Positions 17,440 to 26,226 of a DNA stretch of 64,000 nt are shown one piece after another. The stretch covers positions 744,001 to 808,000 of the forward strand of contig NZ_JACOQD010000002.1 of NCBI RefSeq assembly GCF_014297365.1, written 5' to 3'. The notes beneath the pieces were generated by a model. It was not told where the DNA came from, did not search any database, and saw only the letters and a program-made list of their open reading frames with translations. This DNA is from Winogradskyella echinorum (lineage in GTDB: Bacteria > Bacteroidota > Bacteroidia > Flavobacteriales > Flavobacteriaceae). Numbering within the stretch: position 1 is the stretch's first letter; every line of letters begins with the position of its first letter. Both the position numbers and the translations under genes were made by a program.

Positions 17440-19428
17440 ATGAGAAAATTACTTTTATTACTAATATTTATTTTACCGCTAACAATATTTAGTCAAGATG
17501 AATATTTAGCTAACTTACCTATTAGTGGAGGAGTTTCAGAAATAGGAGTTTCACCTTCAGAAAAGATTTGGATTGCAACTAAAGCTGGTAACACATATTA
17601 CACGGATAAAATAGGTGATTTATGGCATTTTGGACCTTTAGGAACAAAAGACCCATTATCAATTTCAAGTAGAGGAATTTTTGAAAGAGTGAGTTTCTTT
17701 TCAGAAGATATTTTGATGATTTCTGGCTTTATTCACGGAGAAAACTCAAATCAAGATTTTGTGCTTCGTTCAACGGATAAAGGAATAACTTGGAATAAAG
17801 TAAAATTTGGTAAAAGCAGTTGGATTGATGCTTTTTACATAAATGAGAGTGGAAAAGCTTGGATGAGTGGAAATTCTCAACTTATTTACTATACTGATAA
17901 TAATGGGGAAACTTGGAAAAGCTTTGATAAAGCGGGAAATGAAAACGCATTAAGATTTAACACAATTCATTTTGCTAAAGATGAAAAAACAGGCTTATTT
18001 GGTTCTTTTTGGAATGTCCTTTACAAGACCACTGACAATTGTGGAACTTGGGAGAGATTGCCGACACCATTAGACCAAAAAAAATATAAAAGACTTTCCA
18101 AAGAACATAGACCTGACATAAGAAAAATAAGAATTTTTGGTGATTATTACATAATCAATCAACAAGGTAACATCTTCTATACAAAAAGCGATAATATTAA
18201 CTGGATAGAATTACCAAATATATCTGACTTTGAAACCACATCTGATGAATCTATTTATTTAATTGACAAGGATTTAAAAATTGATTTAAGGGATTCAGAA
18301 TTCGTTTCTATATGGAAATCCGATAAAGAATTGAGTAGCACACCTTCTGCTATCAACACAAAAAACAAAAGTCTTTTCGTTTTTACTTACGGAGAAATTT
18401 ATAAAATCAACAAGACCGATTTTATAGTTTCAAAGCTTATGACAAATGAAGTGCCAATTAGAGAACCTTACTTAAAAGTAAATTATAGAGGAGAAGAAAT
18501 TGGATTTGATGGAACTACTGTTTTAAGATTTGATAAAAATAGAACGGGATGGTATCGATATATGGAATTACCTGTTAACGTTTCAAACGCTGTTATTTTT
18601 GATAACCAAGTTGTGATTGCAGACAATTATTTAGACAAGAGGTTTGTTGTAAATATTGATGAACAAAAAATTTCTGAATACGAACTTCCAAAATCACTAT
18701 TTAATCTATCGGCAAATAATATAGATAAGTTTTCTATAGAAATAGGAAGTCAAGGTTGTTTTCATAGCGACAGGCAATTCAGAGAATATCGATTAAAAAA
18801 TAATTCATTTAAACTCTACAAAAAAGGTAAAGGATTTTTATCCAAAATGGATAAAGAAATAAATCCTCAATTATTAAATGATATAGTCAACGAAATTGAT
18901 AATTCTCGTTTTAAAAAACTAACTGTAAACGATTTAGAAATTTCAAAAAAAGATTTGGACAACTTCAAAGATTTCATCGGTAAAGAAGAACAGAAAATAA
19001 AGAAAAAAGGCTTTGACCGTTTTGACTTCGAGAATTATTACACGTTTCCAGGTGAAAACACAGATTTTACTTTTTACAAAAATGTGGCTGACAGATTTGA
19101 TTCGATTCCAGATGTTGTGATTAACCAAGTATTTAATACTGGATATGGCAATTGGAGTACCACAAGTGTTTGGAGAAAAATAACAATTGTTTTTAAAAAC
19201 GGAGAAGTCTTGACCATTGAAAATTCAGACGATAAACCAAATTATTTATATACACCTTGGATTATAAATTTTAACGGATTAATTATTAAAAGTAACTCTT
19301 TAAAATTAGGTGAGTTCATTAACGAATTAACTAATGGAGATTTATATTCTGATGTTTCCAAAGAAAAAAATTACGCTATTTATAAGGTTTCTGATTTTCT
19401 TTACAAACAGTCACTGAATAAAAAATAA
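17440..19428 (+). CDS. Secreted BNR/Asp-box beta-propeller protein (cassette A1)
   Basis: About 662 residues with a signal peptide (MRKLLLLLIFILPLTIFSQ). The N-terminal half carries Asp-box repeats (RSTDKGITW, YTDNNGETW and KTTDNCGTW), typical of a sialidase-like or Ycf48-like propeller. The C-terminal half is unrecognised. An upstream in-frame GTG (17422) would add six residues ahead of the signal peptide, so ATG 17440 is preferred. The stop lies two bases before the trailing repeat. First cassette after the leader, hence probably among the latest acquired. Confidence 0.8.
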   Translation: MRKLLLLLIFILPLTIFSQDEYLANLPISGGVSEIGVSPSEKIWIATKAGNTYYTDKIGDLWHFGPLGTKDPLSISSRGIFERVSFFSEDILMISGFIHGENSNQDFVLRSTDKGITWNKVKFGKSSWIDAFYINESGKAWMSGNSQLIYYTDNNGETWKSFDKAGNENALRFNTIHFAKDEKTGLFGSFWNVLYKTTDNCGTWERLPTPLDQKKYKRLSKEHRPDIRKIRIFGDYYIINQQGNIFYTKSDNINWIELPNISDFETTSDESIYLIDKDLKIDLRDSEFVSIWKSDKELSSTPSAINTKNKSLFVFTYGEIYKINKTDFIVSKLMTNEVPIREPYLKVNYRGEEIGFDGTTVLRFDKNRTGWYRYMELPVNVSNAVIFDNQVVIADNYLDKRFVVNIDEQKISEYELPKSLFNLSANNIDKFSIEIGSQGCFHSDRQFREYRLKNNSFKLYKKGKGFLSKMDKEINPQLLNDIVNEIDNSRFKKLTVNDLEISKKDLDNFKDFIGKEEQKIKKKGFDRFDFENYYTFPGENTDFTFYKNVADRFDSIPDVVINQVFNTGYGNWSTTSVWRKITIVFKNGEVLTIENSDDKPNYLYTPWIINFNGLIIKSNSLKLGEFINELTNGDLYSDVSKEKNYAIYKVSDFLYKQSLNKK

Positions 19429-19429
19429 C

Positions 19430-19567
19430 TGTGGGCAACAATGTGTATAATTCATTGCTAGTTATAGCCTACTTACGAAAGTCCTCGCGGACTTTCTATC
19501 TGTGATTTATTTGCTAACTTTAGTGCTTAAACACGCAACGAAATCATACACTAGACCGTTGTGGTGC
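19430..19567 (+). repeat. attC-like repeat R-A1 (GTGTAT stem, GAAAGTCC hairpin)
   Basis: The left end TGTGGGCAAC is the exact reverse complement of the A1 start GTTGCCCACA (17309-17318). Inner hairpin GAAAGTCCTCGCGGACTTTC is at 19477-19496. The outer stem pairs GTGTATAATTCATTGC with GCAACGAAATCATACAC and leaves one extrahelical base. The junction G is at 19558. Confidence 0.9.
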
Positions 19568-19590
19568 ATTTTCTCACTCAAATCTGATAA

Positions 19591-20505
19591 ATGAAAAAAC
19601 TGATATTTCGACTGACTTTACCTTTGACTTTAATTTCATTTGGAATTATAACAAAGTGGAGTTTCGGAATTGTAGTTGACGGAACTGATGAATTCTTTTA
19701 CGGATTTCCATTAATTTATAAATGCGATGGATTTCACACCTCTTTATCTACGCAATATTTTCTGACAGAGATGGCAATTAATTTGCTAACTTATTTTTCC
19801 TTTTGGTTATTAATAACTTGGACTTTAAGCAGATTTTGGAAAATTAACATTCCTAAACTGATTTCTAAAATATTTTGGATTGGGTTTGGAGTTTTGTTTT
19901 TAAGCTTTATTTATCTATCAAATGACTTGGACGACCGATATTTAATAAAACGTGATTTTGACATTAAAATCTTTGACAGTGGAATTACAATTTTCGGAAT
20001 GCACTCGACGGACAGAGATAAATATCAATCCAAATTAAATAATCAATCGGAATCTCGGAATTTTAAGAAAGAGGTATCTGAATTCGCTCTGAATTACTCG
20101 CCCAATGGAGCATCTGCTTTGGACTCAATTCCAGAAAGTATAGTTAAAGGATTTAAAGAGTTGAGAACTATTGACAAAAATGCTCACGAAAAATATGTGA
20201 CTTTGATTTTTACCAAACTTTATGCTGAACATTTACAATGTTGTCATCAGTCATATATCATTGAACATTTCCCAGCAGATAAATCTGAATATAATTTTGA
20301 TAAACTGACTATGGTAAATGAATTTGCTTTTATGTCAAACTATCTCGACGATGAAAAGTTACCTGAAATTTGGACTTCTGGAATTATAGAAAAATGGTTG
20401 ACCGAAAACCCAGAATTGTTGGAATTTGAGCCAATTAGAAAATATAACCAATTCATCAAAACAGTATCTGAAAAGATTAAAAATGGCGATTATTGGAACA
20501 ATTAA
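19591..20505 (+). CDS. Hypothetical membrane protein (cassette A2)
   Basis: A 304-residue protein with about three TM segments (residues about 7-28, 50-78 and 90-112), followed by a soluble C-terminal region of about 190 residues rich in charged residues. No family recognised. The ORF fills cassette A2, starting 33 bp after the junction and ending 14 bp before the trailing repeat. Its frequent TTG and GAC codons differ from the TTA-rich neighbouring chromosomal genes. Confidence 0.75.
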   Translation: MKKLIFRLTLPLTLISFGIITKWSFGIVVDGTDEFFYGFPLIYKCDGFHTSLSTQYFLTEMAINLLTYFSFWLLITWTLSRFWKINIPKLISKIFWIGFGVLFLSFIYLSNDLDDRYLIKRDFDIKIFDSGITIFGMHSTDRDKYQSKLNNQSESRNFKKEVSEFALNYSPNGASALDSIPESIVKGFKELRTIDKNAHEKYVTLIFTKLYAEHLQCCHQSYIIEHFPADKSEYNFDKLTMVNEFAFMSNYLDDEKLPEIWTSGIIEKWLTENPELLEFEPIRKYNQFIKTVSEKIKNGDYWNN

Positions 20506-20518
20506 AAATAAAAAAACG

Positions 20519-20655
20519 ACACCACAACACCGTGTATAATTAATGGCTAGTTATCGCCTACTTACGAAAATCCTCGCGGATTTTCTATTCGATTTTTATT
20601 TGCTAAATTAGGTGCTTAAACACGCCACTAATCATACACAATCACGTTAGGCACA
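20519..20655 (+). repeat. attC-like repeat R-A2 (outer stem with compensatory change)
   Basis: CACCACAAC (20520-20528) complements the A2 start GTTGTGGTG. Inner hairpin is GAAAATCCTCGCGGATTTTC (20566-20585), a paired G-C to A-T change relative to R-A1. In the outer stem TTGC/GCAA has become TGGC/GCCA, a second compensated change. The junction G is at 20646. Confidence 0.9.
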
Positions 20656-20670
20656 ATTTGAATCAACTTT

Positions 20671-21315
20671 ATGAGAATACGATATTGCTGGAGATGTAAA
20701 ATGGATATTCCCATGCTGGAAGGTGAAGAAAGTACTATTGCTTCCCAATTGTATTCAGAAGGATTTAAAACGTTGGAAAAGGATAGACAAAAGCGATTTA
20801 AGAAGCTTCTCGATTATTATAATGACTTAACTGGATTCGGAGAAACCGAACCAAACGCCATCATTCATCATTTTGCTGATATGTATGGTCCAGATTGTGA
20901 GAATTGCGGAAAACCTTATAGAACTCACAAAGCGTCATTTTGCGCTGCTTGTGGAAATAAAAGAAAAATGAAAAAACTCTTTTTAGACGATGTTAGAACT
21001 ATAGAAATGGTTTATGATAAATCAATGGAATCGGAATTTGACATTGTTCGCACCTACTCTGCTTTTGTTGATTATATAAAAACTAATGGTCTTCCAAACT
21101 ACATAAGTTTTGATAATGACCTTGGACTTGGAGAAGACGGAAAAGTAGCACCTGATGGATTGGCTGCCGCTAAATGGTTAGTCTACGAATCTGGACTTGA
21201 TTTACGGCATTTAGAATTTAAAGTTCATTCTGCAAATCCTGTTGCTGCCGAACAAATAAGAGGACTTTTGAATAATTATATAAAACACCTTAAAAAACTG
21301 AATGAAAGTTCTTGA
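20671..21315 (+). CDS. Zinc-ribbon protein fused to a cyclic-phosphate-processing receiver-like domain (cassette A3)
   Basis: A 214-residue protein in two parts. Residues 1-98 carry cysteine pairs (CWRC 6-9, CENCG 76-80 and CAACG 91-95), consistent with a zinc-binding module. From Met100 the sequence MKKLFLDDVRT, then FDNDLGLGEDGKVAPDG and KVHSANPVAAEQIRG matches the cREC receiver-like domain predicted to process cyclic phosphates. The internal Met looks like an original start, so the gene may be a fusion of two formerly separate genes. It overlaps the next ORF by 14 nt. Confidence 0.78.
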   Translation: MRIRYCWRCKMDIPMLEGEESTIASQLYSEGFKTLEKDRQKRFKKLLDYYNDLTGFGETEPNAIIHHFADMYGPDCENCGKPYRTHKASFCAACGNKRKMKKLFLDDVRTIEMVYDKSMESEFDIVRTYSAFVDYIKTNGLPNYISFDNDLGLGEDGKVAPDGLAAAKWLVYESGLDLRHLEFKVHSANPVAAEQIRGLLNNYIKHLKKLNESS

Positions 21316-21556
21316 ACAACATAACATAAATGCATTGAGCAAAATCATATATCAGACGAATATAATGCCTTCTGGAAATAGTCGTTCATTTAATAAATTA
21401 AGTGAAAAATTGATTCTTAACTTTCAAAACAGATATGAATTGGAGAAAATAAAAAGAGTAATCTCAAGCGAATTAATTACGACTTACGGACTTTCTGTAA
21501 ATGAAAACGAAGTGGAGGAAATTACTAAAATAGTAAGTTCGTGGTATAATAAATAA
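21302..21556 (+). CDS. Small hypothetical protein (cassette A3, second gene)
   Basis: An 84-residue helical protein. It starts inside the last codons of the preceding gene (14-nt overlap), so translational coupling is likely. No family recognised. It ends five bases before the trailing repeat. Its tight fit between the first gene and the repeat supports it as a real gene despite its size. Confidence 0.65.
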   Translation: MKVLEQHNINALSKIIYQTNIMPSGNSRSFNKLSEKLILNFQNRYELEKIKRVISSELITTYGLSVNENEVEEITKIVSSWYNK

Positions 21557-21560
21557 AAAC

Positions 21561-21699
21561 TGTGCCTAACACCGTGTATAATTAATTGCTAGGTCACTGC
21601 CGACTTACGAACATTCCTGCGGAATATTCTATCTGTGATTTATTTGCTAAATTAGTTGCTTAACCACGCAACTAACCATACACAACAACGTTACCACAC
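21561..21699 (+). repeat. attC-like repeat R-A3
   Basis: TGTGCCTAAC (21561-21570) is the exact complement of the A3 start GTTAGGCACA. Outer stem GTGTATAATTAATTGC / GCAACTAACCATACAC shows three A.C mismatches on the top strand that become G.T wobbles on the bottom strand. Inner hairpin is GAACATTCCTGCGGAATATTC-like. The junction G is at 21690. Nearly identical to R-A4. Confidence 0.92.
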
Positions 21700-21708
21700 A
21701 TTTGAGAA

Positions 21709-22353
21709 ATGCCAACACCAATTCATAGTAAAATAATAAATAAAATTGCTCGGAAAATTTTAAAGGAGCACGGAATTGTTCGTAAAGGACAATCTCGAAA
21801 ATGGCTTGATGACCAATATTGGTTTACAACTGGAATTGAATTTCAACCTTTTAAAGACAGAAGAGGAACTTGTTTAAATGTTGGTGTTAATTTTCATTGG
21901 TATGAGCAAAGCTATTTTTCCTATGACATTGGATATAGAGAATCTGAATTTATTGACTTTGTGAATGAAGAGCAATTTGAGAATGAAATGAATTCTCTCG
22001 TGGAATTAGCTTTAAAACGAACATTAGAATTGCGTGAGAAATTAACGGATATAAGAACTGTAACGAATACAATACTCAATCACGAATATACAAGCGATAG
22101 TCTTTGGGGAAATTACCATCGAGCAATTATTTGCGGACTGAATAACGAACCAAAAAAGTCCGAACATTATTTTAATCTCGTTTTAGAAAACAAATTGGAA
22201 TGTGATTGGGAACAGGAACTAAAGCAAAGAGTTGAGAAATTAAAAACGGATTTGAATAATACTGTAGATTTTAGAAATAGGATTGACAAGATTATTGAAA
22301 AAACTCGGATTAAAAAAAAATTAAAAGAAACTGAAATAAAAAACGTGTGGTAA
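21709..22353 (+). CDS. Hypothetical protein, DUF4304-like (cassette A4)
   Basis: A 214-residue soluble protein. The opening (ARKILKEHGIVRKGQSRKWL, then FTTGIEFQPF and CLNVGVNFHW) resembles the DUF4304 pattern of an N-terminal helix, a basic RKGQ turn and beta strands. That assignment is tentative. The C-terminal half is helical and charged. The stop codon TAA lies inside the repeat's left arm. Cassette boundary GTTACCACAC is shared with cassette B4. Confidence 0.7.
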   Translation: MPTPIHSKIINKIARKILKEHGIVRKGQSRKWLDDQYWFTTGIEFQPFKDRRGTCLNVGVNFHWYEQSYFSYDIGYRESEFIDFVNEEQFENEMNSLVELALKRTLELREKLTDIRTVTNTILNHEYTSDSLWGNYHRAIICGLNNEPKKSEHYFNLVLENKLECDWEQELKQRVEKLKTDLNNTVDFRNRIDKIIEKTRIKKKLKETEIKNVW

Positions 22354-22483
22354 CACCGTGTATAATTAATTGCTTGGTCACTGCCGACTTACGAACATTC
22401 CTGCGGAATATTCTATCTGTGATTTATTTGCTAAATTACGTGCTTAACCACGCAACTAACCATACACAAAACCGTTGTGCGTC
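22345..22483 (+). repeat. attC-like repeat R-A4
   Basis: GTGTGGTAAC (22345-22354) is the exact complement of the A4 start GTTACCACAC. Apart from a few substitutions (CTTGG for CTAGG, ACGTGC for AGTTGC and the last bases before GTT) it is the same sequence as R-A3. The junction G is at 22474. Confidence 0.92.
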
Positions 22484-22504
22484 AGCTGAAGAAACCGAAA
22501 ACAA

Positions 22505-23023
22505 ATGGCAATTTATCAATATTATTTAGCGGTTGTTCCTAAAGAAGGAATTCTAAAAAAACACAAATTGATTCCAGCCAAAATCGGAGTTTGTACCGAA
22601 ACTGGATACTTTGAATCTGATGCGGAACTATATTGGAAAGAAATTGATAAAAAAGCAGAGGAAATAACGCCAAAAATTGACTCAATTGTAAAAAGAGCTG
22701 ATTGGGGAAATAGTAATTCAAGTTTTAACTGGAAAACATATACTGAAACTTTGGACAATGATGCTTTTATGGGATTGGATGAAGAAACATTCTCGATAAC
22801 TGAATTTTCCTTTAGAGCGGATTTGCGAGAAAATGGATTTAAGTTCTTGAAAAATATGATTGAATTGGGAAAAGAAAACGACTGGATGTTTATGGACAGA
22901 AAAGGTAAATTAATGAATGCTGATTTTGAAGAAATCAAAGAAAGTATTCGGAATTCGGACGCTCATAGTTTTTTGAAAGACCCAATTAAGTTTTTAGAAA
23001 GTCTCGATAACGAAAATGAATAA
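22505..23023 (+). CDS. Hypothetical soluble protein (cassette A5)
   Basis: A 172-residue protein with no signal peptide or TM helix. It begins MAIYQYYLAVVPKEGILKKH and has a mixed alpha/beta pattern with aromatic-rich strands. The small size, acidity and lack of catalytic motifs resemble polymorphic-toxin immunity proteins, but no specific Imm family is recognised. It is the sole gene of cassette A5. Confidence 0.7.
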   Translation: MAIYQYYLAVVPKEGILKKHKLIPAKIGVCTETGYFESDAELYWKEIDKKAEEITPKIDSIVKRADWGNSNSSFNWKTYTETLDNDAFMGLDEETFSITEFSFRADLRENGFKFLKNMIELGKENDWMFMDRKGKLMNADFEEIKESIRNSDAHSFLKDPIKFLESLDNENE

Positions 23024-23028
23024 AGCCG

Positions 23029-23167
23029 AACGCACAACAATGTATAACCGCAATTACGGCGGATTCGACTACGTCCGAATCCACTCGGAATTGCTAACGC
23101 CTGTGCTTAACCGAAAATTAACGCATATTAACCCGTAACTGACGGTTATACGAGACCGTTACCCAAC
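23029..23167 (+). repeat. attC-like repeat R-A5 (TATAACCG stem, divergent family)
   Basis: ACGCACAAC (23030-23038) complements the A5 start GTTGTGCGT. The outer stem is a different sequence (TATAACCGCAATTACGG / CCGTAACTGACGGTTATA) but keeps one extra base in the right arm and one A/C position that is G.T on the bottom strand. Inner hairpin uses GGATTCG / CGAATCC. The junction G is at 23158. Confidence 0.85.
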
Positions 23168-23169
23168 AT

Positions 23170-23712
23170 TTGAAAACCGTCACGAAACATAACCTAAAAC
23201 TGAATTTAAAAGAAGCCACTTCTTCTTTATTAGAAATGGCGAGAAATTCTTATTGGAATAAAATTTCGGACAATACGAGTTACATAATTTCAGAAATAGT
23301 AAATGACGAGCGGAATTTTTTTGATAAACGAATCGCACGTAAAAAAGCAAACGAGAAAAAACAACCAAAATCACTTGAGCAAATAACAGCTGAATTAAAA
23401 GACTTTTATGAAAATCTTTATGATATAAACCTGTACATCTATAAAAGCGAAAAGGAAAGCACAATAATTGAAATTCAATACTATCCGAAATCATCACTCG
23501 AACCTGACTTTTACGAAACTGTAAAAGAAAATAATCCAATGCTACATTGTAAAGTTGGACTTCCAAATTATCGAAGAAATGATACAGACAAATTTGATAT
23601 TAATTGGGAATTGGGTGGAATTCGTCACGAATGGAATAGTTTTCTAGGTAAAATCCGATTCAAAATTTGGGGATATAAACGTGAAATAAGAAAAAAATTG
23701 AGGAGAGTTTAA
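23170..23712 (+). CDS. Hypothetical protein (cassette A6, first gene)
   Basis: A 180-residue charged protein starting at a TTG (23170) within the conserved ATTTGAAAA stretch that follows the cassette junction; an internal ATG at 23236 is an alternative. No family recognised. It ends with a basic tail (KIWGYKREIRKKLRRV). Its stop overlaps the next start by one base (TAATG), which indicates translational coupling. Confidence 0.65.
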   Translation: MKTVTKHNLKLNLKEATSSLLEMARNSYWNKISDNTSYIISEIVNDERNFFDKRIARKKANEKKQPKSLEQITAELKDFYENLYDINLYIYKSEKESTIIEIQYYPKSSLEPDFYETVKENNPMLHCKVGLPNYRRNDTDKFDINWELGGIRHEWNSFLGKIRFKIWGYKREIRKKLRRV

Positions 23713-24161
23713 TGAACATAAGTTTTGACCTTGATAGCACATTAATTCCAAACGGAAAGGAATTTGAAACTGAAAAGAGAAACGGAATTGCAAAACTGTT
23801 CGGAATTGAGGAAATGCGGAAAGGCACTCGTGAATTGATTTCTGATTTACAAAACCAAGGTCACAAAATTCATATTTATACAACATCATTTAGAACTAAA
23901 AGAAAAATACGATTGACTTTAAAGTATTACGGAATAAAAGTCAGCCGGATTGTAAACGAAAAAGAAAATCGAAAAGTTTTAAAATCTCGGAATATTAACT
24001 CATCCAAGTTTCCACCAGCATTTGATTTTGACTTACATATTGACGATTTAAAAGGTGTTGGAATCGAGAGTGAAAGATTAAATTATAAAGCAATTATTGT
24101 TGAACCGACTGATAAAAATTGGATTGAAAAAATAAAAAGCGGAATAAAAAACGTTGGGTAA
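23712..24161 (+). CDS. HAD-superfamily hydrolase-like protein (cassette A6, second gene)
   Basis: A 149-residue HAD-like protein. Motif I is FDLDSTL at residues 5-11, motif II is YTTSFRT near 56 and the late acidic motif is HIDDLKGVG near 113. Small single-domain HADs of this shape act as nucleotidases or phosphatases. The ORF overlaps the preceding gene by 1 nt, and its TAA stop lies inside the repeat's left arm (GTTGGGTAAC). Confidence 0.8.
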   Translation: MNISFDLDSTLIPNGKEFETEKRNGIAKLFGIEEMRKGTRELISDLQNQGHKIHIYTTSFRTKRKIRLTLKYYGIKVSRIVNEKENRKVLKSRNINSSKFPPAFDFDLHIDDLKGVGIESERLNYKAIIVEPTDKNWIEKIKSGIKNVG

Positions 24162-24291
24162 CACCTTATAAAATTAATTGCTAGTTATAGCCTACTGACG
24201 AAAGTCCTCGCCGACTTTCTATCTGTGATTTATTTGCTAAATTCAGTGCTTAAACCACGCAACGAAATCATAAACTAGACCGAAGCCAGTA
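24153..24291 (+). repeat. attC-like repeat R-A6
   Basis: GTTGGGTAAC (24153-24162) is the exact complement of the A6 start GTTACCCAAC. Inner hairpin is GAAAGTCCTCGCCGACTTTC with one mismatch. The right junction reads G-AA rather than G-TT (24282-24284), so the next cassette start has an altered core. Confidence 0.88.
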
Positions 24292-24298
24292 ATTTGAA

Positions 24299-24931
24299 AT
24301 GACCGAAATTTTAAAGAAGTATTTAGTTATTAAATGGTGGTTGCCGATATTAGTTTTCGGTATATCAATCATTCTTTTCATTAGCGGAGCAATTCTACCA
24401 AATACTGACTTTGCATTTTACACTGTTTTATTTTTTGGTGTTGTATTACTGATTTCAACAATTTGGCAATTTTTAAAAGGTAAAATAGCAATTGGATTTT
24501 TACAGTTGTCAATATTAGCAATACCAATTTTGTTTTTCGGATTTATGGTTTATCTATTTTCTGGAATGATGAACAAACCGGACGGAGAATTAGCTTTAGA
24601 CAGAATTGAACATTTGATTCAAGAAAAAACAGACTTAACTATCCCAAAGGATTTTGAGATTTTAGAAAACCTTATCGAGCATACAGAAGGAGCTTTAGAC
24701 TCTGATTATTTTATAGGACTGACAATTCAATATAATGAATATGACGAGAAGAATATTGTAGAACAAATTCTCAAAAGTGCAGAATTGAAATCAGATAAAG
24801 GTTCGTGGAAAAAATATGACAACGGATTTGATTTTGAACATAATAAAAACGAAATAAATAGAGCTGAACCGTTTTATTTCAAAGTAGATACTCTAAATAA
24901 TAAAATGGAATTGAATTTAAGTCACTTGTGA
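24299..24931 (+). CDS. Hypothetical membrane protein (cassette A7)
   Basis: A 210-residue protein with three TM helices (about 12-32, 40-60 and 66-90), then a soluble domain of about 115 residues with IEHLIQEKTDLTIPKDFEIL. The soluble part resembles small lipoprotein or DUF-type envelope domains, with no firm match. It starts nine bases after the matched boundary. Confidence 0.7.
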   Translation: MTEILKKYLVIKWWLPILVFGISIILFISGAILPNTDFAFYTVLFFGVVLLISTIWQFLKGKIAIGFLQLSILAIPILFFGFMVYLFSGMMNKPDGELALDRIEHLIQEKTDLTIPKDFEILENLIEHTEGALDSDYFIGLTIQYNEYDEKNIVEQILKSAELKSDKGSWKKYDNGFDFEHNKNEINRAEPFYFKVDTLNNKMELNLSHL

Positions 24932-24938
24932 ATAAAAA

Positions 24939-25142
24939 ATTACTGGCAACAAAGTTTATAGCTCATTATTAATCAGTCGTTTAATCAAAGTTAAGGCGTG
25001 TTTGGAAAGTCTCCAAATTTTTAAATTTGACGATTTCCAATAAAAAAGATAAATAGTAAAATTTAAAAAACTGGCTTATACTCAACCGAAAAATAATCGC
25101 TAATTTGCACGCAACGAGCCATACACAATCACGTTGTACGCA
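24939..25142 (+). repeat. attC-like repeat R-A7 (oversized)
   Basis: ATTACTGGCAAC (24939-24950) complements GCCAGTAAT after the A7 junction; only the TT core differs. At about 200 bp this site is longer than the others. Inner pairing uses GGAAAGTC / GATTTCC with an AT-rich insert. The right arm ends in GCAACGAGCCATACAC and the junction G is at 25133. Confidence 0.75.
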
Positions 25143-25170
25143 ATATCCCAAAAACATCACGCTGAAATAA

Positions 25171-26070
25171 ATGTTTAGTTTTAGAAAGAACAATTTAGAA
25201 AAGATAAAATCATTCATTCGGAACTCGGACGAAATTGGAATTGATAAATCTGACAAAGAGAAACTAATCAAAATGATTAGACCGACAGTTGGAATTAAGA
25301 CCAAAGCCTCTGATGATAAAAACCTTAAAGTTGGAAAATCCAAGATTGGCGGAAAACCTGATTTACCAAAAGATTTTGAATGGCCGAGGGCAAATGGAAA
25401 ACCGATGTTGTTTTGTGCTCAATACAATCTTGCGGAATTAATAAAATTTGACAAACAAGACCAATTACCAAAAAAGGGATTTTTTTACATCTTTTTAAGT
25501 CTGGACGAAAAATGGAATGAATTTAACGGAGTAAATCAGCCATTTAAATTCATATTCAGCGAAAATGAAAATATTTTCCGAACGGAATTTCCCATTGACA
25601 TCGAAGAAAGCCAAAAGTTTAAAACGGCAGAAATCCAATATTTCCAATTTTATACAATTCCTGATGACGAGAATTACAAACTATTTAAGTTTGACAAAAA
25701 ATACGATGATTTCTACTTTTACTTTTACCAACCAACGGAGGAATATATTATAGAAGAACTTTATGAAGATTCAAATAAAATGCACCAATTACTTGGTTAT
25801 GACAGGTCTATTCAATCAAGTGTAGTTTATGAATTCGCTTCTAAAGAATTAGGTCTTTATGGAGCTGAAAGTTCGGAATATAAAAAGAGATGGAATGAAA
25901 TTTTGGAACTATCCAAAACGTTTGAACTACTTCTTCAATTAGATTGCGATGATTCAGAGACTGACTTGTCAAGATTTGGCGGAAGTGGAGTTTATTATTT
26001 TGGACTTTCAAAAACTGATTTAGAAAATAAAAAATTTGACAGTATTAAAATGTCGTTTCAGATGACATAA
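25171..26070 (+). CDS. DUF1963 / YwqG family protein (cassette A8)
   Basis: A 299-residue DUF1963 protein with the family features SKIGGKPDLPKDFEWP near residue 55, LFCAQYNLAEL near 80 and a C-terminal LLLQLDCDD...GGSGVYYFGLS. YwqG-like proteins are frequently linked to polymorphic-toxin loci and proposed as immunity proteins; the function here is not established. Sole gene of cassette A8. Confidence 0.88.
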   Translation: MFSFRKNNLEKIKSFIRNSDEIGIDKSDKEKLIKMIRPTVGIKTKASDDKNLKVGKSKIGGKPDLPKDFEWPRANGKPMLFCAQYNLAELIKFDKQDQLPKKGFFYIFLSLDEKWNEFNGVNQPFKFIFSENENIFRTEFPIDIEESQKFKTAEIQYFQFYTIPDDENYKLFKFDKKYDDFYFYFYQPTEEYIIEELYEDSNKMHQLLGYDRSIQSSVVYEFASKELGLYGAESSEYKKRWNEILELSKTFELLLQLDCDDSETDLSRFGGSGVYYFGLSKTDLENKKFDSIKMSFQMT

Positions 26071-26075
26071 AATAC

Positions 26076-26215
26076 TGCGTACAACAACGGCTATAGTTCA
26101 TTACGGCTGAAATTCCTATTCGGAATTTCAAGCCTTTTTGCTAAATTTATGTTACGGCGGAATGATACTCGCGTACCATTCCGTAACGAAACCATAGCCA
26201 AAACCGTTAGCAACT
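26076..26215 (+). repeat. attC-like repeat R-A8 (GGCTATAG stem)
   Basis: TGCGTACAAC (26076-26085) is the exact complement of the A8 start GTTGTACGCA. Outer stem GGCTATAGTTCATTACGG / CCGTAACGAAACCATAGCC has one extra base in the right arm, at the same place as R-A1. Inner hairpin pairs GAAATTCC with GGAATTTC. A second hairpin uses GGAATG / CATTCC. Same family as R-B5. The junction G is at 26206. Confidence 0.9.
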
Positions 26216-26226
26216 ATTAAAAAAAC

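Noticed and set aside
19430..19567. The repeat's hairpin considered as a Rho-independent terminator.
   Set aside because: The GAAAGTCC/GGACTTTC hairpin is followed by TCTATCTGTGATT, not a T run, and the conserved outer stem is not needed for termination.
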